Positions 8,599 to 17,019 of a DNA stretch of 36,495 bases are shown in pieces. Both the position numbers and the translations under genes were made by a program. This DNA comes from Ruminococcaceae bacterium UBA1767 (GTDB lineage Bacteria; Bacillota; Clostridia; Oscillospirales; Acutalibacteraceae): contig DCGX01000037.1 of the NCBI GenBank assembly GCA_002315505.1, positions 9,941 through 46,435 of the forward strand, in the 5' to 3' direction. A model generated the notes under the pieces. That model was not told where the DNA came from. It worked only from the letters and a program-made list of their open reading frames with translations, and ran no database searches. Every line of letters starts with the position of its first letter. Position 1 is the stretch's first letter.

Positions 8599-10305
8599 AT
8601 GATGATATCAGAAAAGCACGTTTATCCGAGACCGAATTTCATCAGAGAGGACTATGTTGACCTTAACGGGAGCTGGAGCTTTGATTTTGACGATTCAGGT
8701 GAACTGTCAAGTGCATTTTTAAAGGAAAATGTGCTGAATTTAAGTCAGAAAATAAAGGTGCCGTTTCCGTATCAGAGTCCCGAAAGCGGAATTAATATCA
8801 CCGATGTTCACGAAAATGTTGTTTACAGCAGAACATTCATTATAGCAGATGATAAGGTTGGCAAAAATGTTTTGCTTCACTTCGGTGCGGTTGACCACAA
8901 AGCAAGGATTTATGTTAACGGAAAGCTCGCAGGTGAGCACATCGGAGGCTACACACATTTTCAGTTTGATATTACAGATTTGATTATCGTCGGCGAAAAT
9001 GTGCTGACTGTTTTTGTTGAGGACAATGACTCCCCTTCTCAATGCAGAGGAAAACAAATATGGCGCTCTGAGCCGAGCGGATGTCACTATGTTGCTGTTA
9101 CGGGAATATGGCAGGATGTATGGCTTGAATTCACCGACAAAGCATACATTACACAGCTTCAATTTACAAGTGACTTTAACAAGCTATGTGAAACAGTATC
9201 ACTTACCTTTAACAGGAATATTTGCGGTACAATTACCGCTGAATTTGAAATCAACGGCAACAGCTTTGGAAAAATCACACAAAGTGTTAACAGCTCAGGT
9301 TGTAAAATCACAATTCACTTTGAAGATTACAGCCTGCGGGACAAAAACACTATCAACTGGTCCCCGGGCCGACCGAATCTTTTTGACGTGAAATTTTCAC
9401 TCGAAAGTGAAGTCGGTAAAGACACTGTGGAAAGCTACTTCGGCTTCCGCAGTTTTGAGGCAAAGGGAGACAAATTCTATCTTAACAATTCACAATATTA
9501 TTTAAAAATGATACTCGACCAGGGCTACTGGACGGAGGGAATTTACAGACCTAAGGACAATGATGAATTCCGTATTGATGTTGAAAAAACAAAAGAACTT
9601 GGCTTCAACGGAGCAAGAAAGCATCAGAAGATTGAAGACCCGAGATATTATTACTGGGCAGACCGGATTGGATTGATTGTCTGGGGTGAGCTTCCGTCAT
9701 TCTATTCATTTGACGAGAATTCCATTAAAGATGCTTTGACAACTATGAAAGAATTTGTTTCGGAAGCAAGAAACTATCCTTCGATAGTCGCATGGGTGAT
9801 TTTTAACGAAACGTGGGGTCTTCGCAAGCTCCTCGGTGACAGCAGACAGGCAGATTTTGCAAGGAGTCTTTACTATCTTTGCAAGACACTTGACCCATCA
9901 AGACTTGTCAGCACAAATGACGGCTGGGAAAACCTTAATCCGACAGATATTATTACAATTCACGATTACAGAACACTTACAGATGATTTGATTTCTTATT
10001 ACGGCGATGCATCTTTTCTGAAAAACGGAAGCGGCAGAACAGGTCATCCGTATATGCTTCCGGGTGAAGAATACAAAGGTCAGCCGATTATGATGACCGA
10101 ATTCGGCGGAAAAAGAAGCAACGCTTCCGCAGGCTGGGGCTATGATGATGCCGAGCTTGACGGAAAAACCTTCAAAGACGCCGTAAATGATGATATTAAG
10201 AGAGCAGAGAGTCTTAAACTGTTCAGCGGATACTGTTACACTCAGCTGACAGATGTTTACCAGGAAACCAACGGAATTCTGAACACGGACAGGCAGGAAC
10301 AGTAA
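8599..10305 (+). CDS. Glycoside hydrolase family 2 protein (beta-galactosidase/beta-glucuronidase type)
   Basis: This 568-aa protein has the GH2 layout: an N-terminal jelly-roll sugar-binding domain (DLNGSWSFDFDD, HFGAVDHKARIYVNG, GGYTHFQFDIT), an Ig-like middle domain and a TIM barrel. The acid/base glutamate is E404 in WVIFNETWG and the nucleophile is probably E501 in MMTEFGG. The family hydrolyses terminal beta-galactosides, glucuronides or mannosides; the exact sugar cannot be told. There is no signal peptide, so it acts on imported oligosaccharides. SD AAGGAGAG lies 8 nt before ATG 8599 (a second ATG follows at once). It ends shortly after NGILNTDR, a little earlier than many relatives. 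It is the first of four genes separated by 10-18 nt. Confidence 0.92.
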   Translation: MMISEKHVYPRPNFIREDYVDLNGSWSFDFDDSGELSSAFLKENVLNLSQKIKVPFPYQSPESGINITDVHENVVYSRTFIIADDKVGKNVLLHFGAVDHKARIYVNGKLAGEHIGGYTHFQFDITDLIIVGENVLTVFVEDNDSPSQCRGKQIWRSEPSGCHYVAVTGIWQDVWLEFTDKAYITQLQFTSDFNKLCETVSLTFNRNICGTITAEFEINGNSFGKITQSVNSSGCKITIHFEDYSLRDKNTINWSPGRPNLFDVKFSLESEVGKDTVESYFGFRSFEAKGDKFYLNNSQYYLKMILDQGYWTEGIYRPKDNDEFRIDVEKTKELGFNGARKHQKIEDPRYYYWADRIGLIVWGELPSFYSFDENSIKDALTTMKEFVSEARNYPSIVAWVIFNETWGLRKLLGDSRQADFARSLYYLCKTLDPSRLVSTNDGWENLNPTDIITIHDYRTLTDDLISYYGDASFLKNGSGRTGHPYMLPGEEYKGQPIMMTEFGGKRSNASAGWGYDDAELDGKTFKDAVNDDIKRAESLKLFSGYCYTQLTDVYQETNGILNTDRQEQ

Positions 10306-10323
10306 TGCCTCGGAGGATTTTAA

Positions 10324-11778
10324 ATGAATTTTGAAAATGTTGTTTTCAAGCGGCTTTTCTCAGTTAATCTGAGGAAGAAGCTGCGTATCAGACTCGCTGA
10401 AATGTCCCTTGAAAATGATTTTACAATAACCGACCGAGGTAACCTCTATCCTGTTATTTCACAATCACAGAATGTAACTGAGAAAATTGAAAACGGTGTT
10501 TACTGTGTCAACGGCGGACAAACAAGAAGGCTTATATGCGAGCACTTTCCTTTTGCGGAATACAGCTTCAACATTCTGGATTTATCGGGTAAGGCAGGCT
10601 TTTCGTTTTATAATACGGAAAATGAGGAAATGATTGATGTTTTCATAGAAAGCATTTCCGGCAAATACAGAGCTTTATATACTTCGGGAAAACAGACGTT
10701 TTTAACTGAAACAGAAATACCTGCTGAGGCTCAGACAGTGTCCTTCGGCACACGTGGAAGCGCTGTAGATATCTATTACGGAATAAACGGTCATTTTAAT
10801 TACGCAGGAAGCATTGATATTCCCGCACTCGCAGACGCGTGCGGCTATCCGTTCACTTTTAAAGCACTGTTTTTCTGCGAAGCGGAATGCTTCAGAACAG
10901 ATAAAATCGAAGCATATCTTGACAACGGCTCTGCCCTTGCAGATATGAAGCCAATAAGATATACCGACGGCAGTACAATGCTCGTTGACGGAAGGATATT
11001 TTTCACAATGTCTTCCCGTCTTGGCTCGGGCGGATATCAATCCGTTATTTCGTGGCTACCCGGCACCTGTGAATTCAAGCTCGAGGGCGTTATATTTTTC
11101 GATATCAATTCAAAAAGGAAAATCAGCGGAGATATAGCTTCGTGCGTACTTTATGATAAGGAAAAGGACGAATATCTATTATGGATGTGTGCATTCAGCA
11201 GTGGTCACATTCTCGGCTACGGCAAAACAGACAGCGACATCCTTCATTCTGTTTCGATTATCGACATTACTCTTATGGAAAGAAAAGACGGCTCATCTGA
11301 AACAGAATTTTACGCTCTTGAGGGTGACGAAGATCCCGATTTTTACTTTGACACAGAAAAAGGCAAATGGTATCTTTCAATATGCAGAACACGTAATTTC
11401 GGCGACAGAAGGACTTATTCATATGTGAAATTTGAGTCCGATAACCCGTTTTCGGGATACATCTATTACGGTGCAACGGAAAAAACAGGTGAAACGGGCG
11501 GTATGACCGCATTGATTGACAATAAAAGATATTTTATGTGCGGTGCTGAGATGTCAGCCGTTTCAAAATACAGAATTTACGATGCGGACACACTCACTAT
11601 GCTTGCAGAAGCTGAGTATGATTATCCCGATGGTGGCTTCAGAGGCTGGGGTACTATGTTCCCGATTAATTCGGGTAATCGTCAAAGAATTATTCAGTTT
11701 ACATTTGACAGAGTTCTCGGAAGTGATTTCAACTGGAGCTATGGAAATCTTTACGTATTTGAAGCTATTGAAAAATAA
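10324..11778 (+). CDS. Uncharacterised protein, possibly a beta-propeller (GH43/GH32-like)
   Basis: This 484-aa protein has no signal peptide or membrane segment. I do not recognise it as a whole. Residues from about 230 onward show repeated beta-strand patterns of five-bladed propellers: SVISWLPGTCEF, CVLYDKEKDEYLLWMC, DPDFYFDTEKGKWYLSICR, TALIDNKRYFMCG and GWGTMFPINSG. The DPDFYFD-KWYL pattern resembles the blades of GH43/GH32 enzymes, but no full catalytic set can be assigned. The N-terminal ~200 residues are beta-rich and could be a lectin-like domain. SD GGAGG precedes the ATG. Its position 18 nt after the GH2 gene suggests a role in carbohydrate handling. Function is unknown. Confidence 0.8.
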   Translation: MNFENVVFKRLFSVNLRKKLRIRLAEMSLENDFTITDRGNLYPVISQSQNVTEKIENGVYCVNGGQTRRLICEHFPFAEYSFNILDLSGKAGFSFYNTENEEMIDVFIESISGKYRALYTSGKQTFLTETEIPAEAQTVSFGTRGSAVDIYYGINGHFNYAGSIDIPALADACGYPFTFKALFFCEAECFRTDKIEAYLDNGSALADMKPIRYTDGSTMLVDGRIFFTMSSRLGSGGYQSVISWLPGTCEFKLEGVIFFDINSKRKISGDIASCVLYDKEKDEYLLWMCAFSSGHILGYGKTDSDILHSVSIIDITLMERKDGSSETEFYALEGDEDPDFYFDTEKGKWYLSICRTRNFGDRRTYSYVKFESDNPFSGYIYYGATEKTGETGGMTALIDNKRYFMCGAEMSAVSKYRIYDADTLTMLAEAEYDYPDGGFRGWGTMFPINSGNRQRIIQFTFDRVLGSDFNWSYGNLYVFEAIEK

Positions 11779-11795
11779 TATGAACGGAGATTAAT

Positions 11796-13130
11796 ATGAA
11801 TAGTATTTTTATCATTTTAACCGTCAGCATTGCGGTCAGCTACGGTTGGGGAATGCGTGGGGCACTCCTCGGCGGTCTGAGAGGTGCTGTTCTTCCCGGT
11901 GCACTGCTCGGTATGTTCCTTGCAATATTCTCGGGCAATGAAATAATCGCAAGGAATTTCTTCATCTTTGCGGCAGCAGGTGCTTCCGCAATGGCCTTCG
12001 GCGGTTCGGAAACCTACGGTCAGACTCTCGACCTTATCATTCATCATGATAGTAAGGAATACAATCCGAAAAAAGGTTACATAGCCGTATTTCTCAAAGG
12101 AGCCTTGTGGCAGGGAATCGCAGGCTCAGTTTTGGGTATTACCTTTTCTGCTGTCAGCGGTAAATATTACAACGGAATTGATATTATTATCACCCTTGCA
12201 CTCATTCCGTTTGTTTCCGTGCTTGGTGAACAGATTTTCAACAAACCGTATAACAAAAAAGAAAAAATATTTCCTAAGATTTATTTTTCATTTGACAGAC
12301 GTGAGGAATGGGGCGGAAATGTTCTTGTTAATTTAATGCTTCTTATTTTCACGGCAATACGTCACGACTGGTATGCATTTTTCTTCGGAATTGTCGGACT
12401 TATCGGCGGCGGTGCAGGTTTTTCCCTCGGTATGCTGTTATTCGATTTTATCGCTAATCAAAGAAAAAACGGCAAAATCTTTGCAGGTAAATACAACAAA
12501 TATTTCAGCGGCTGGAAGGCAATGGAATTTTCCTTTGGTGCTATTGCGGGAATGCTGTTTGCTGTTTATTTTGTGGTAACAAAGGACACTATGCTTGCTG
12601 AGAGACTCAGCAATGTCAAAGAAGGTATGCCGGTTATTACAAGTCCGCTTACTGAATATTCGCAGACTCTGTCTTATATTTCGCTCATACTTGTACCGAT
12701 TATTAAAATCGTTTCTCTTTTTGAAGACAAAATCGGCGACCATCTCGCCGACCTTATCGAAAGACCTGTACTTTATGTTTTTCCGATGATTCTTGCCGTT
12801 TCCGGATGTGAGCTGAGTGCGAAGCTCAATGCCTTTGCTCTTATAGTTCTCTTCGCATCCGAAAAGGTAGTCTTTGAGCGAAGCAGAAAAGCTCCGACTT
12901 CAAAGAAAATAATTTTCGGAATAATATTCGGAATCAGTACCCTTGCATCGGTTATTCTCTGCCTCTTCACTGAAATTCCGTTCATCGGTTACATTCTTAT
13001 GTACACGGTATTTTATATTTTCGCTAATTACATTTCATATAAAAAGCCATCCGAAAGTGGCAAAACGGTTTTTTCGTATTTTGTTATTCAAACTCTGTTT
13101 CTTGTTATCACAAGTGCCGTAATCGTCTGA
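11796..13130 (+). CDS. Uncharacterised polytopic membrane protein (~12 TM)
   Basis: This 444-aa protein is mostly hydrophobic, with about 12 predicted membrane segments by eye. The N-terminus is glycine-rich (SYGWGMRGALLGGLRGAVL), followed by GASAMAFGGSETYGQTLDL, a short acidic/aromatic loop, and further pairs of helices such as FGIVGLIGGGAGFSLG. I do not recognise a named transporter family. It is third in the GH2 operon, 17 nt after the propeller-like gene, with SD GGAG. As the only integral membrane protein in this carbohydrate locus it is a candidate permease, but nothing in the sequence proves transport. Confidence 0.8.
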   Translation: MNSIFIILTVSIAVSYGWGMRGALLGGLRGAVLPGALLGMFLAIFSGNEIIARNFFIFAAAGASAMAFGGSETYGQTLDLIIHHDSKEYNPKKGYIAVFLKGALWQGIAGSVLGITFSAVSGKYYNGIDIIITLALIPFVSVLGEQIFNKPYNKKEKIFPKIYFSFDRREEWGGNVLVNLMLLIFTAIRHDWYAFFFGIVGLIGGGAGFSLGMLLFDFIANQRKNGKIFAGKYNKYFSGWKAMEFSFGAIAGMLFAVYFVVTKDTMLAERLSNVKEGMPVITSPLTEYSQTLSYISLILVPIIKIVSLFEDKIGDHLADLIERPVLYVFPMILAVSGCELSAKLNAFALIVLFASEKVVFERSRKAPTSKKIIFGIIFGISTLASVILCLFTEIPFIGYILMYTVFYIFANYISYKKPSESGKTVFSYFVIQTLFLVITSAVIV

Positions 13131-13140
13131 GGAAGCTGAT

Positions 13141-13968
13141 ATGAATAAAATATACAATACTTTCACACTCGGAGCTGACAAGCCTTTCACGCTGATACAT
13201 TTATCGGACATTCATTTAACTCATACACTTGATGATGACGGCGAAGAATTAAAGGCTCTCGCTCTGAAGCGAAGATTAAAATATACCTTTTCAGAAAACA
13301 TTCTTGAAGAAATTGAAAGGGTTATGCGTGAAACAGCTGGTCTTCTTTTGATTACAGGGGATATGATGGATTTCAATTCCAAAGGCAATTTTGAAAAAAT
13401 CCGTGAATTTACGAAAAAAAATAATTGTCTGTTCATAGCAGGTAATCACGATTTCAGACCATTCGGCGGTATGGAATACGATATTCCCGAAATCAGAGAA
13501 AGAAATCTTCCTGTTGTACAGACAATGTTTAAAAATGATATTCGATTTTTTTCAAGGGTAATAAGCGGAATTAATATTGTCGGAATTGATAACTGCTATT
13601 ACAGATTTGAAAGCTGGCAGTTCGACCGGCTCAGAGAAGAAGTCAGAAAAGGTATGCCGATTATTCTCGCAATGCACGTTCCGTTTTACACCGAGGACAC
13701 CTACAAGCTCGTTGTACAGGGAAAAAGAAAGCACGCAAGTCAGCTTTGCGTGCCCGATGAAAAAATGTCCGAATACCCTGTTGAAAGATATCTTCAGCAA
13801 AAGGAAGATAAAATCACAAGAGAAATGTATGACTATATTCTTAATGAAAAAGCTATAAGGCTCGTTATCTGCGGTCACATTCATAAAAATTGCGAAGCAA
13901 TTCTTCCCTCGGGAATTACGCAGATAGTTACAAATGTCGATACTGCAAGAATAATTACCATCAGATAA
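13141..13968 (+). CDS. Cytosolic calcineurin-like metallophosphoesterase
   Basis: This 275-aa protein has the full dinuclear-metal motif set: D23/H25 in HLSDIHL, D74 in ITGDMMD, N102-H103 in AGNHDF, H179 in AMHVPF, and H246/H248 in CGHIHKN. The family cleaves phosphomonoesters or diesters using Mn/Fe/Zn; the substrate is unknown. There is no signal peptide. It is the last gene of the GH2 operon (10 nt after the membrane protein). Its TAA is immediately followed by the reverse-strand stop of the next gene, leaving no room for a terminator. Confidence 0.9.
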   Translation: MNKIYNTFTLGADKPFTLIHLSDIHLTHTLDDDGEELKALALKRRLKYTFSENILEEIERVMRETAGLLLITGDMMDFNSKGNFEKIREFTKKNNCLFIAGNHDFRPFGGMEYDIPEIRERNLPVVQTMFKNDIRFFSRVISGINIVGIDNCYYRFESWQFDRLREEVRKGMPIILAMHVPFYTEDTYKLVVQGKRKHASQLCVPDEKMSEYPVERYLQQKEDKITREMYDYILNEKAIRLVICGHIHKNCEAILPSGITQIVTNVDTARIITIR

Positions 13969-15153
13969 TTAATCCGAGCTTTCACCCTTAAGCTCATCAC
14001 AGTACCACGGCGCACCGCCCTCGCTCAAAAAATGAATCGGTGTAAACGGGTCCTGTATATTTCTTGACCTTTCGGGTACAACCGCACCTGCATTGTCCTT
14101 GATAATCATGTTACCGCCGTTGCCACCCTTATCGTGAATAAGCTCACATACGGCTCCCGGAAGCATTACATTATTTGCTATAACACAATCTGCACATTCG
14201 TCAATAACTATGCCGAAGTAAGGTGAAATCCTTCCGTTTCTGCCATCGTCCTTCCACACGCTGAAGGTGTTTGCCGAAATTGTGATTCCTGCGGCCCTGT
14301 GCATAAAGATATGACAGTCCATATCGGATTTATCTTCAGCTGTCTTGCCGCTTCTGACAAAATTATTTCCTGTAACTGTAATTGCAAACGGCATTACAGT
14401 ATGATGCTTATCGAGTCGCCTGTGATAATTCGGAGCGGCCTCGATTATCAAAGCAGGTCCGAACGAGCGGTCAAAATAATTGCCCGTAAGATTAAATCTC
14501 ATACTACCCGAAAGTCGTACACCGCATTCCTTATTCCACTCAATTCGATTTGATGTAAAATTCACGGCAGAATTCCAAGTTTCACCGCCGAAGCCTGCCT
14601 TTCCGTTTGCAGAAAACCAGTTATCAACAATGAATGCATCGCATCCGTCAAGATACATTCCGTAGCCTTCGTTTCGGATGCATTGCGATTTTCTTACACT
14701 CACTGCCCAGCAACCCTCTGCGTGGATACCGTTACCTGTGCAGTTTCTTATTTCGCAGGTATCAATACGAATGGAATGCTCGGCTTTTGTAGTATGCTCT
14801 GCCCTGTTCATATAGATTCCGTGAATGTTTTTGCCGATGTTTCTGCCATCAATTTCAATTCCGTGAATAGTTGTACCGATAGAATTTGAAATATTAAAAA
14901 CACATCGCTGATTTTCGTCGGCGGGGATTAAAATTGTTTTACCCGAACGACTGTAAGACCACGTCGGTTGTGCATTAACCTCAACGCACTCGGGAATTGT
15001 CAGCTCCTCAGTGCGGTAAATACCTCTTGGGAAAAAGCAGGTTTTTCCGCTCTCGGCCGCTTCATCAAGAGCTGACTGAATTGCTTTTGTATCGTTTGCT
15101 TCTCCGTCGGCCTTTGCACCGAAATCCTGCGGAGTTATGATATAATCAAACAT
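13969..15153 (-). CDS. Right-handed parallel beta-helix protein (pectate-lyase-superfamily type)
   Basis: This 394-aa protein begins with the pattern of pectate_lyase_3/GH28-like beta-helices (TPQDFGAKADGEANDTKAIQ, then CFFPRGIYRTEELTI), followed by coils with the rhythm HGIEIDGRN, GIHAEGCWAV, GMYLDGCDAFIVDNWF, AVNFTSNRIEWN, GVRLSGSMRFNLTGNYF and FAITVTGNNF. Such folds are polysaccharide lyases, hydrolases or epimerases; catalytic residues cannot be assigned. It lacks a signal peptide, so it is intracellular, like the GH2. The SD GAGGTG lies 5 nt before the ATG. It is convergent, with no gap, with the metallophosphoesterase and divergent from the histidine phosphatase, with 29 nt between starts. 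Confidence 0.85.
   Translation of the reverse strand: MFDYIITPQDFGAKADGEANDTKAIQSALDEAAESGKTCFFPRGIYRTEELTIPECVEVNAQPTWSYSRSGKTILIPADENQRCVFNISNSIGTTIHGIEIDGRNIGKNIHGIYMNRAEHTTKAEHSIRIDTCEIRNCTGNGIHAEGCWAVSVRKSQCIRNEGYGMYLDGCDAFIVDNWFSANGKAGFGGETWNSAVNFTSNRIEWNKECGVRLSGSMRFNLTGNYFDRSFGPALIIEAAPNYHRRLDKHHTVMPFAITVTGNNFVRSGKTAEDKSDMDCHIFMHRAAGITISANTFSVWKDDGRNGRISPYFGIVIDECADCVIANNVMLPGAVCELIHDKGGNGGNMIIKDNAGAVVPERSRNIQDPFTPIHFLSEGGAPWYCDELKGESSD
15138..15146 (+). promoter_or_regulatory. Extended -10 promoter of the histidine phosphatase gene
   Basis: TG-A-TATAAT (TG 15138-15139, -10 15141-15146) lacks a good -35 but is a perfect extended -10. It lies inside the first codons of the divergent beta-helix gene. 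The predicted start near 15153 gives a leader of about 30 nt containing SD GAAAGGA. Confidence 0.5.
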
Positions 15154-15182
15154 AATAGCACCTCATTGAAAGGAAAATTTTT

Positions 15183-15842
15183 ATGGATAATGCGCTTGAA
15201 ATTTATTACATAAGACATGCTGATGCCGATAATGGTTCATCCGATGGCAGAGATATCTGCGACAGAGATATTACTCCGCTCGGTGAAAAACAGCTTGAGC
15301 TACTCTCAGACCGTTTTGAGGGAGCAAAAATTGACGCAATTCTCGCAAGTCCTTTGGTAAGAACAGTTAAGACAGCCGCTGCAGTTGCTGACGGAGTCGG
15401 CACCAATATACCAATAGAAATTGTTCCCGAAATTATTGAAAAAGGTTCAACACCGGGATATTACGGTCTTCCGATAAGCGAGCTTGAAAAATATTACAAC
15501 AATCTCACTCTATGTAAAGACCGAATCTATCCGCTCTCACAAGCGGAAGATGAAACCGAATCAAAGGAAGAATGTCTTTCGAGGGCAAGAGCCGTTGCCG
15601 AATATCTCACAGACAGATTCACCTTCGGTCAAAAAATCGTGGTAGTCAGTCATGGAATATTTGCTATGAATTTCTATCAGGCGGCTATGGGAATCAAGGA
15701 GGAATACGGCTTCAGAATGTCAACCTTCAACACAGCCGTTACAAAGCTGAGCTTCTCGTCTGACGGAATAAAAAGAATTGTATTTCACAATGATGTTTCC
15801 CATCTTATCCCGTTGTCGCCCGAATTCAGATTCAGATTTTGA
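15183..15842 (+). CDS. Histidine phosphatase (phosphoglycerate-mutase-like)
   Basis: This 219-aa protein has the RHG-type signature in variant form: R11-H12 in IYYIRHADAD, R60 in ASPLVRT, E84 as a possible acid in VPEIIEKG, and H157 in VVVSHGIF. It transfers phosphate through a histidine intermediate. The superfamily includes phosphoglycerate mutases, alpha-ribazole phosphatases and broad phosphatases, so the substrate is open. There is no signal peptide. It is a single gene bounded by its own extended -10 promoter and the terminator at 15848. Confidence 0.88.
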   Translation: MDNALEIYYIRHADADNGSSDGRDICDRDITPLGEKQLELLSDRFEGAKIDAILASPLVRTVKTAAAVADGVGTNIPIEIVPEIIEKGSTPGYYGLPISELEKYYNNLTLCKDRIYPLSQAEDETESKEECLSRARAVAEYLTDRFTFGQKIVVVSHGIFAMNFYQAAMGIKEEYGFRMSTFNTAVTKLSFSSDGIKRIVFHNDVSHLIPLSPEFRFRF

Positions 15843-15847
15843 TTTTT

Positions 15848-15874
15848 GCACCTGCCTAAATGCAGGTGCTTTTT
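15848..15874 (+). terminator. Rho-independent terminator after the histidine phosphatase
   Basis: A perfect 8-bp stem GCACCTGC/GCAGGTGC with a 6-nt loop is followed by TTTTT. The T tract overlaps the stop codon of the converging nagA gene (15873-15875). Confidence 0.93.
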
Positions 15875-17009
15875 AAATATCAATAATATTTAATTCTTCG
15901 TCAAATACAGTAAACAGTGCCTTATAACCTGCTTCAATTTTTCCGTAGCCGGAAAGTCCCATGGCATTTGCAGGAGTTTGCGTAATCATTCTCACCGCTT
16001 CGGGAAGAGCAATTCCTGCTTCAACGGCTGTTTTGAGAAGAATGTCTATTGTCGCAATACTGCCTGCAAAGGCACTTCTGTCGGGGAGCTTTGCTACTCC
16101 GTCCTCAATAATGAACGGAACGGCACAGTTATCAAAAACTTTACCCTCATATTCTTTTCCGTATCCACCGGGCCTTAGTGAATCCGTAATAAGACAGACC
16201 TTATCTGTGCCCTTGATGTCAACAATCATTTTTAATAGTTCAAGCGGCAGATGCTTTCCGTCTGCAATTGCTTCAACGAACATATCCTTCAGAAGAAAGG
16301 CAGATTCAATAACTCCGAGCTTTCTGAAGCCACCGTGACGAGTAATTGTTGAAGTACAAGAATAAAGATGTGTAATCAGCCTGCATCCCTTGTCGAACGC
16401 ACCCTTTATGTCCTCATAATGAGCCGCTGTATGACCTGCGGATGCGGTGATGCCCTTTTCACTGAGGAATTCGGTAAAGATATAATCATCATCCTCCTCG
16501 GGTGCATAAGTCCATCGGCTTATCAGCTTGCCGAAGCGATTGAAAAACCCGTTATATTCGTCTTTGTCGGGTTTTCTCAAGGTAGACAAATCCTGTCCTC
16601 CGCACATAGATGCGGCAAGATAAGGACCTTCAAGATGAACACCCGGAATAACAACACGGCATTTGTCTTTTGCCTTTTCGACTGCCTCAAGTGAACGAGC
16701 TGTAACAATTCTGTCCGATGCCGAAATTGTCGGGTACATAATCCTTGTGCCATGCTTATAATGAATTTCGGTTGCGTTAATAACAGCATCTTCAGTTCCG
16801 TCAACGAATTCATAGCCGTTTCCGCCGTGACAGTGAATGTCAATGAATCCCGGAGAAATATAGTTACCGCAAAGAGAAATGATTTCACCGTCCGAAGCAC
16901 TGCCTGTCTGTACAATTTCAGTAATATTTCCGTTTTCAGTAACAATATCCTTATCCGAAATAATCTTTCCTCCGCTTACAATGCGGCAGTTTGTGTAAAT
17001 TGTTTTCAT
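15873..17009 (-). CDS. nagA: N-acetylglucosamine-6-phosphate deacetylase
   Basis: This amidohydrolase removes acetate from GlcNAc-6-phosphate to give GlcN-6-phosphate for NagB. From ATG 17009 it is 378 aa. Motifs: H59/H61 in FIDIHCHGGNG, E127 in VHLEGPY, H193 in SAGHTAAH, H214 in ITHLYS, and the catalytic D276 in LITDSLRPGG. The start is set by GGTGAG 4 nt upstream and by the 10-nt gap to the nagB stop; the longer frame from 17066 would overlap nagB. It is the last gene of the four-gene minus operon. NagA enzymes can also deacetylate related amino-sugar phosphates. Confidence 0.93.
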   Translation of the reverse strand: MKTIYTNCRIVSGGKIISDKDIVTENGNITEIVQTGSASDGEIISLCGNYISPGFIDIHCHGGNGYEFVDGTEDAVINATEIHYKHGTRIMYPTISASDRIVTARSLEAVEKAKDKCRVVIPGVHLEGPYLAASMCGGQDLSTLRKPDKDEYNGFFNRFGKLISRWTYAPEEDDDYIFTEFLSEKGITASAGHTAAHYEDIKGAFDKGCRLITHLYSCTSTITRHGGFRKLGVIESAFLLKDMFVEAIADGKHLPLELLKMIVDIKGTDKVCLITDSLRPGGYGKEYEGKVFDNCAVPFIIEDGVAKLPDRSAFAGSIATIDILLKTAVEAGIALPEAVRMITQTPANAMGLSGYGKIEAGYKALFTVFDEELNIIDI

Positions 17010-17019
17010 ATTCTCACCA

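Noticed and set aside
8740..9162. 140-aa minus reading frame within the GH2 gene
   Set aside because: It is a shadow in the antisense of a well-supported GH2 domain, with no SD or family motif.
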